A stretch of 64,000 bases of DNA. It comes from Clavelina lepadiformis. Its lineage: Eukaryota > Chordata > Ascidiacea > Aplousobranchia > Clavelinidae. Within the stretch, counting starts at the first letter, position 1, and every line of letters begins with the position of its first letter. The DNA is taken from positions 18,912,501-18,976,500 of the forward strand of contig NC_135247.1 of assembly GCF_947623445.1 (NCBI RefSeq), written 5' to 3'. The position numbers and the translations under genes were made by a program. The notes beneath the pieces were generated by a model, which saw nothing but the letters and a program-made list of their open reading frames with translations, was not told where the DNA came from and made no database searches. This document shows positions 60,132 to 64,000 of this stretch, one piece after another.

Positions 60132-62875
60132 TATATGCTTTTGTTAGAAGTGTTTTCCCATCTCTGGTGTTATGTCTGTACAGACAAACATATGACCAAA
60201 AATAACCTTGGAACGACGCATGCGAAGAGTTTAAAGAGAATAGCGAGTGCAAAACTAGAAGAGGGTGCGGAAAATCAGACGAGATTCTAACGTGCTTGAT
60301 TATGTGTCAAATCACCCCATTCGTCAAGGATTAGCCCATAGGAAAGGGAAAAAAGATTGCATGGATTACCCATTCGTATGGGCTAAAAAGAATATTTCCA
60401 TCTCTTAAAATAATTGTTGTAAGGCTAATCGTGTTCGAATGAGGTAATCCATTTGGGCACGTCACATTGCTGGTAGCTGTGTAGAAAACAGACAGCATAC
60501 GTGAATTTACAGTGACTTCATTGCATCTACAGTGTAATAAATAGTGTCATCCCGCATATAAGCTAGGTTGCTTGGCCTACATAGACCTAAAACAATTGGC
60601 GGTAGTTGAAATACAGGACCCTGTATTGGCCTATAGCCTACATAATGTCCTTTGTAATGAAATGACTTATGCCTACAGATTATATAGGTATATAGTCTAG
60701 GCCTATAGTACAGGCTACCAGTATTCCAGTACTGCACCGACACACTAAAATGTTTGCAAGAAGGCCTATATGCCCTATAACTAACTTTGAAACACACTTC
60801 AGTAGAATATTAAATATTGCATCTATCATGATGATTGTCAGCTAGTAGTGGTAAGCATCCCGGACTGCTGAGTAATTGAGTTTGGAGCTTTTTTCCCCAT
60901 CATTAAGTATGAACATTCACCGAAAGCTGCCAAGCCCAATATGCGACATTAACGTTTATGAAAAACAATATTGGGTGCTTCCTTGCCTAACTTTGCAATT
61001 TGGGTGACATCTATCTCATCGACTGCCAGTTATACCCATTGTGGAATGCGTGGCAACTACACAATCAAGGTTTTTAAAGACTATGCTTGCTGCACCCGAA
61101 TATTTCACATGTAGACACTACCTCTTGCAAACACAGGCCACAGTTTCTAGATTTTGCCAACCAAATTGCAAAGTGTACCCCACCCCACCCCTACTCATCC
61201 TCCACCTAGTCATTCTAGTTTCAGCCATCTTGCACTTCTAAGATCTCGTTGAAAGGTGCAATGATTTCAGTGTGGTCAGATTCTAAATTCAGAAAAAAAC
61301 TACAACTGTACATGCCTAGTCGGTTACAGCTTACGCTATTTGTATTTTGCTAGTCTACTTGGGTCTTGAAATAGACACTTATTTCACTAGGTGCCAGTAG
61401 CCGAAGTAAGAAAATACAAATATGAAAAATGGCAGTTTGGCTAGTCTGTCACGTGGAAGGTTTGCTTCTCAGTATTTACGGTTCACAGTTGGGTAGTTGT
61501 GAATATAACATTGATTGCATGCATTGTAATTTTTCAACTTAACGGTTACAGCGTTAGACAGAATAATCAACTTTTTCGTTACAGAATCACAACCTTTATC
61601 TTTGCGCAGCGTGACTAGAGTTTAGTAACTGAACTTGTTTTTGTCTAAGTTTCAACTTTTTTATTTGAATTTTTTATATTGTATTTCTCGAATTTGAAAC
61701 TGTATAGTGAATTTGAAATAGCTAACTACGAGCGGTAGCAAGCTGAGCCAGGTGCTTTAACTGCTACATCTTTGAGCTGGCATTTTGTGCAGGAGCTAAT
61801 TTATAAGTACTAACTGTTTGAAAATCAAGGTCTTCCACACATCACACAGACTTTTGTTACCGGCACAGGATTTCAAGGGCTAGATTAAACATCATGGGTC
61901 AGCAGGTTGAGCTCCTGTGAGTCTTGCATAGTTCATTCTCCAGGCCCTGTGTACCCAATTGTAATGAAATGAACCTTGTAAATATTTGCTGGTTACCGTA
62001 GTAGAAAGTGTGGTGTAAGACTTAACTTACCTTAAATTGCTTAAATTTAATTTAAAATGTTAGAATTCCATGTTACTTACTTCATAAGCAGATAGAATTT
62101 TACTCAATTTTTACTATATATTGTTGGTCTACATGAGCAGATCTTAACCAATGGGCTATTACTAACCTATGCAATCCTTTTATGAACAAAAATTATTTGC
62201 ACGAAAACGTTTTCTTGTTTATGAGTATATATTGTAGGCTACTGCCACTGGCTAAACAGACCCAAATAGATGTGGATGACTCACATCTCACTGATTAGAA
62301 CTTTCAAGTATTAAATATATTGCTGAGATATGTATACCTTGTGTTTGTGGCATATATCATATCAAATTGTCTGGGCAAGCAAGTCGCTGCAATGGTATGC
62401 AGGTATCATAAACAATAGACTACACTATGGTATGTACCTCCATGTTAATGCCTTGTTTATTCGTATCACCGGTAAGTTTGGTAATTTATACATACAGTAC
62501 TTGAAAAACTCGCTAATATAGTTACATTAAATAATAATTATAATCTGCAACACTGTATTGTAAATTATGAATCATGACATAGGATCATAATTTTTTCTTA
62601 ACTGAGACAGCTATTGAGACCAGGTATTCTCAACTTTTGTGCAATCATATGCAGTATATTTTATATATACATTTGAATGTATTCTTTTTAGCTTTATTTT
62701 CAGATATAGGCTTCCCAGCTGATTTAAATTACACTACAAAATCTAACTGAGTTAGTAGTGATCTAACTTTGAAATGAATATTGCACACTCTTACATAACC
62801 CCTCCCTCTTTGTAGGATTGAATTTATTGTTGTAATTGTTAGACAAAAATATCTATAGCACAAGAATTTGCCTGT

Positions 62876-63744
62876 ATGTTTACTGCAAATGGAAACTTGA
62901 CCTACGTGTCAAGAAATGGGAAAAATAAAAGGAGTAAGTACATTTACTATATTTTACTATGTTTTTTACGTTTTTTATCTAACGTCTGTTTAAATGGGAT
63001 AGCTAATAAGATAGTAATTAGTTTCTTTTCATACCAATTTCAAGCGTTAATACCAAGAATTTGTTAATCTAAATCAGGGTAGTCCTGTTATTTTTTCTAC
63101 ATGGGGCAGCAATAATAGTGGTTAGAGTAATCAATATATTGATATATCTTTTCCATTGCATAGGGAATTACAAAAGCTAAGTTTCGATATTGGGTAAAAG
63201 AACCCAAAAAAAGAAAACGACCCGTTTACCTCTTTGGCAAAACATTTGGTCCAGCGTTGAAACCCAATGCAAACAGTCACATAGTTACAAGAGGTTCTGT
63301 GGAAGGTGATCTAACTGCTACAAATCCTGAAATACCAAGCACTAGTAATGTTAACAGTTCTTGTGGAGGTGAATGAAAGAAATAATATAAGGAGATTTAC
63401 AATATATTTCACATTTTTATGCTACATTTTTTCTGAAAATAATCACTTAACAGTCATATTGAATACTGCATTTTAATTTTCATGTTATCACAGAGTTGGA
63501 AGAAAATTTAAATTACAAAATCAGAAGAGAGAAGCTGTCTTCAGATTGGCGATTAGTTGAAGAAAAGTTGTTTAAGTTGTCCATAACCCTCTATTCTCCT
63601 GAGCGACGTACTTGCTGTGTATGCTTTGAAGAAGTTGCCAACATAATTCGTTGTGGAGATTGTGGGCCAAATGTATATTACTGTCGTCAGTGCTGGGATA
63701 ACTGTCATTCTTTTGTTTGGTATCATTTGCCAGACATATGGATG
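62876..63744 (+). CDS. 5' part of a gene with a KDZ-transposon-type CxC cysteine cluster
   Basis: Three candidate exons, 62876-62933, 63177-63368 (acceptor uncertain; 63164 is an alternative needing a different phase) and 63494-63744. The third ends at a GTAATT donor, so the gene continues right of the window. Exon 2 is basic (EPKKRKRPVYLFGKTFGPAL), then Ser/Thr/Asn-rich. Exon 3 has a cysteine cluster, TCCVCFEEV..IIRCGDCG..VYYCRQCWDNCH, followed by WYHLPDIWM. The pattern CxxC-x7-CxxC-xn-CxxC-xn-H...W matches the CxC motifs found N-terminal to transposases of the KDZ (Kyakuja-Dileera-Zisupton) group. It is thus probably the start of a transposon gene, or a host gene derived from one. Confidence 0.55.
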
Positions 63745-64000
63745 GTAATTAATAATTATATACAAATATCTTTATTTTTGTAAAGGTTATTCACAAAAAG
63801 ACCACTCATTTATCTGGATATAAAAGGCCATTAATGTTTGTAAACATTTTAGTGCTGTAGGCAGTCTTAAGAAATGTTTATTAATTTGTCTGTTGATAAT
63901 CAACAATAATTATTTCAAATGTATATATATAATAAGTTAAATACATTCGTCTACATAAAATAATTTATCATACCTTTAATTAATTACCACAAGAAAAAGT

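Larger units (their letters stand above)
57234..62875. other. Gene-poor 5.6 kb right of ZMPSTE24
   Basis: Contains the ZMPSTE24 promoter region, copy 3 of the CRE-bearing repeat (57391-57510), a short direct repeat of TTTAATATGTTAAATAC near 59.2 kb, a pogo-like element (59339-60131), and AT-rich DNA with frequent AGGCCTATA motifs around 60.5-60.8 kb. No gene is supported. Confidence 0.55.

Noticed and set aside
60540-60800. Frequent AGGCCTATA motifs as an organised repeat array
   Set aside because: Spacing is irregular and the motif is scattered through the whole window, so it looks like a common local word rather than an array.
1-64000. A bacterial-type operon, CRISPR array or phage system
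   Set aside because: The genes are intron-containing animal genes throughout and no direct-repeat/spacer array is present.

Overview
This window reads as animal nuclear DNA, most likely from a tunicate (ascidian). The case rests on short-intron, domain-rich genes with deuterostome-type products: a MAM/CCP/TSP1/C-type-lectin/EGF mosaic protein, SLC5, SLC15 and SLC35 transporters, NUP62, a ZP-domain egg-coat-like protein and ZMPSTE24. The AT-rich intergenic DNA carries many small DNA transposons. No rRNA, tRNA or CRISPR was recognised. The tunicate placement is inference. The exon models were built by hand from splice sites, phase continuity and family similarity; each complete model sums to a whole number of codons ending at a stop.

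Layout. (1) 1-3.7 kb, + strand: 3' part of a secreted mosaic lectin/complement-like gene. (2) 5.9-11.6 kb, +: complete 17-exon SLC5 (SGLT/SMIT-type) sodium/solute symporter. (3) 12.1-13.2 kb, -: two-exon SLC35/EamA transporter. (4) 13.2-18.3 kb: gene-poor, with a clean hAT MITE and a copy of a CRE-bearing palindromic repeat. (5) 18.3-21.9 kb, +: NUP62, with a possible alternative last exon at 22.5 kb. (6) 23.6-45.6 kb, +: three tandem SLC15 (PEPT-type) proton/oligopeptide transporter genes. The first two share the same intron positions; the third lacks six of those introns. (7) 46.4-50.4 kb, +: ZP-domain membrane protein. (8) 51.0-57.2 kb, -: ZMPSTE24, converging on the ZP gene, with nested DNA transposons in one intron. 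(9) 57.2-62.9 kb: gene-poor, with a pogo/Tigger-like element. (10) 62.9-64 kb, +: 5' part of a gene with a CxC cysteine cluster like those of KDZ transposons.

The neighbourhood is rich in membrane transport (five solute carriers), but nothing ties its genes into one pathway apart from the SLC15 tandem array. The most interesting points are the lectin mosaic built wholly of phase 1-1 exons, the SLC15 array with paralog-specific intron loss and substitution of a key TM7 arginine, an EGF module between the furin site and membrane anchor of the ZP protein, a GC-AG alternative C-terminus in NUP62, and the nested transposons in the ZMPSTE24 intron.
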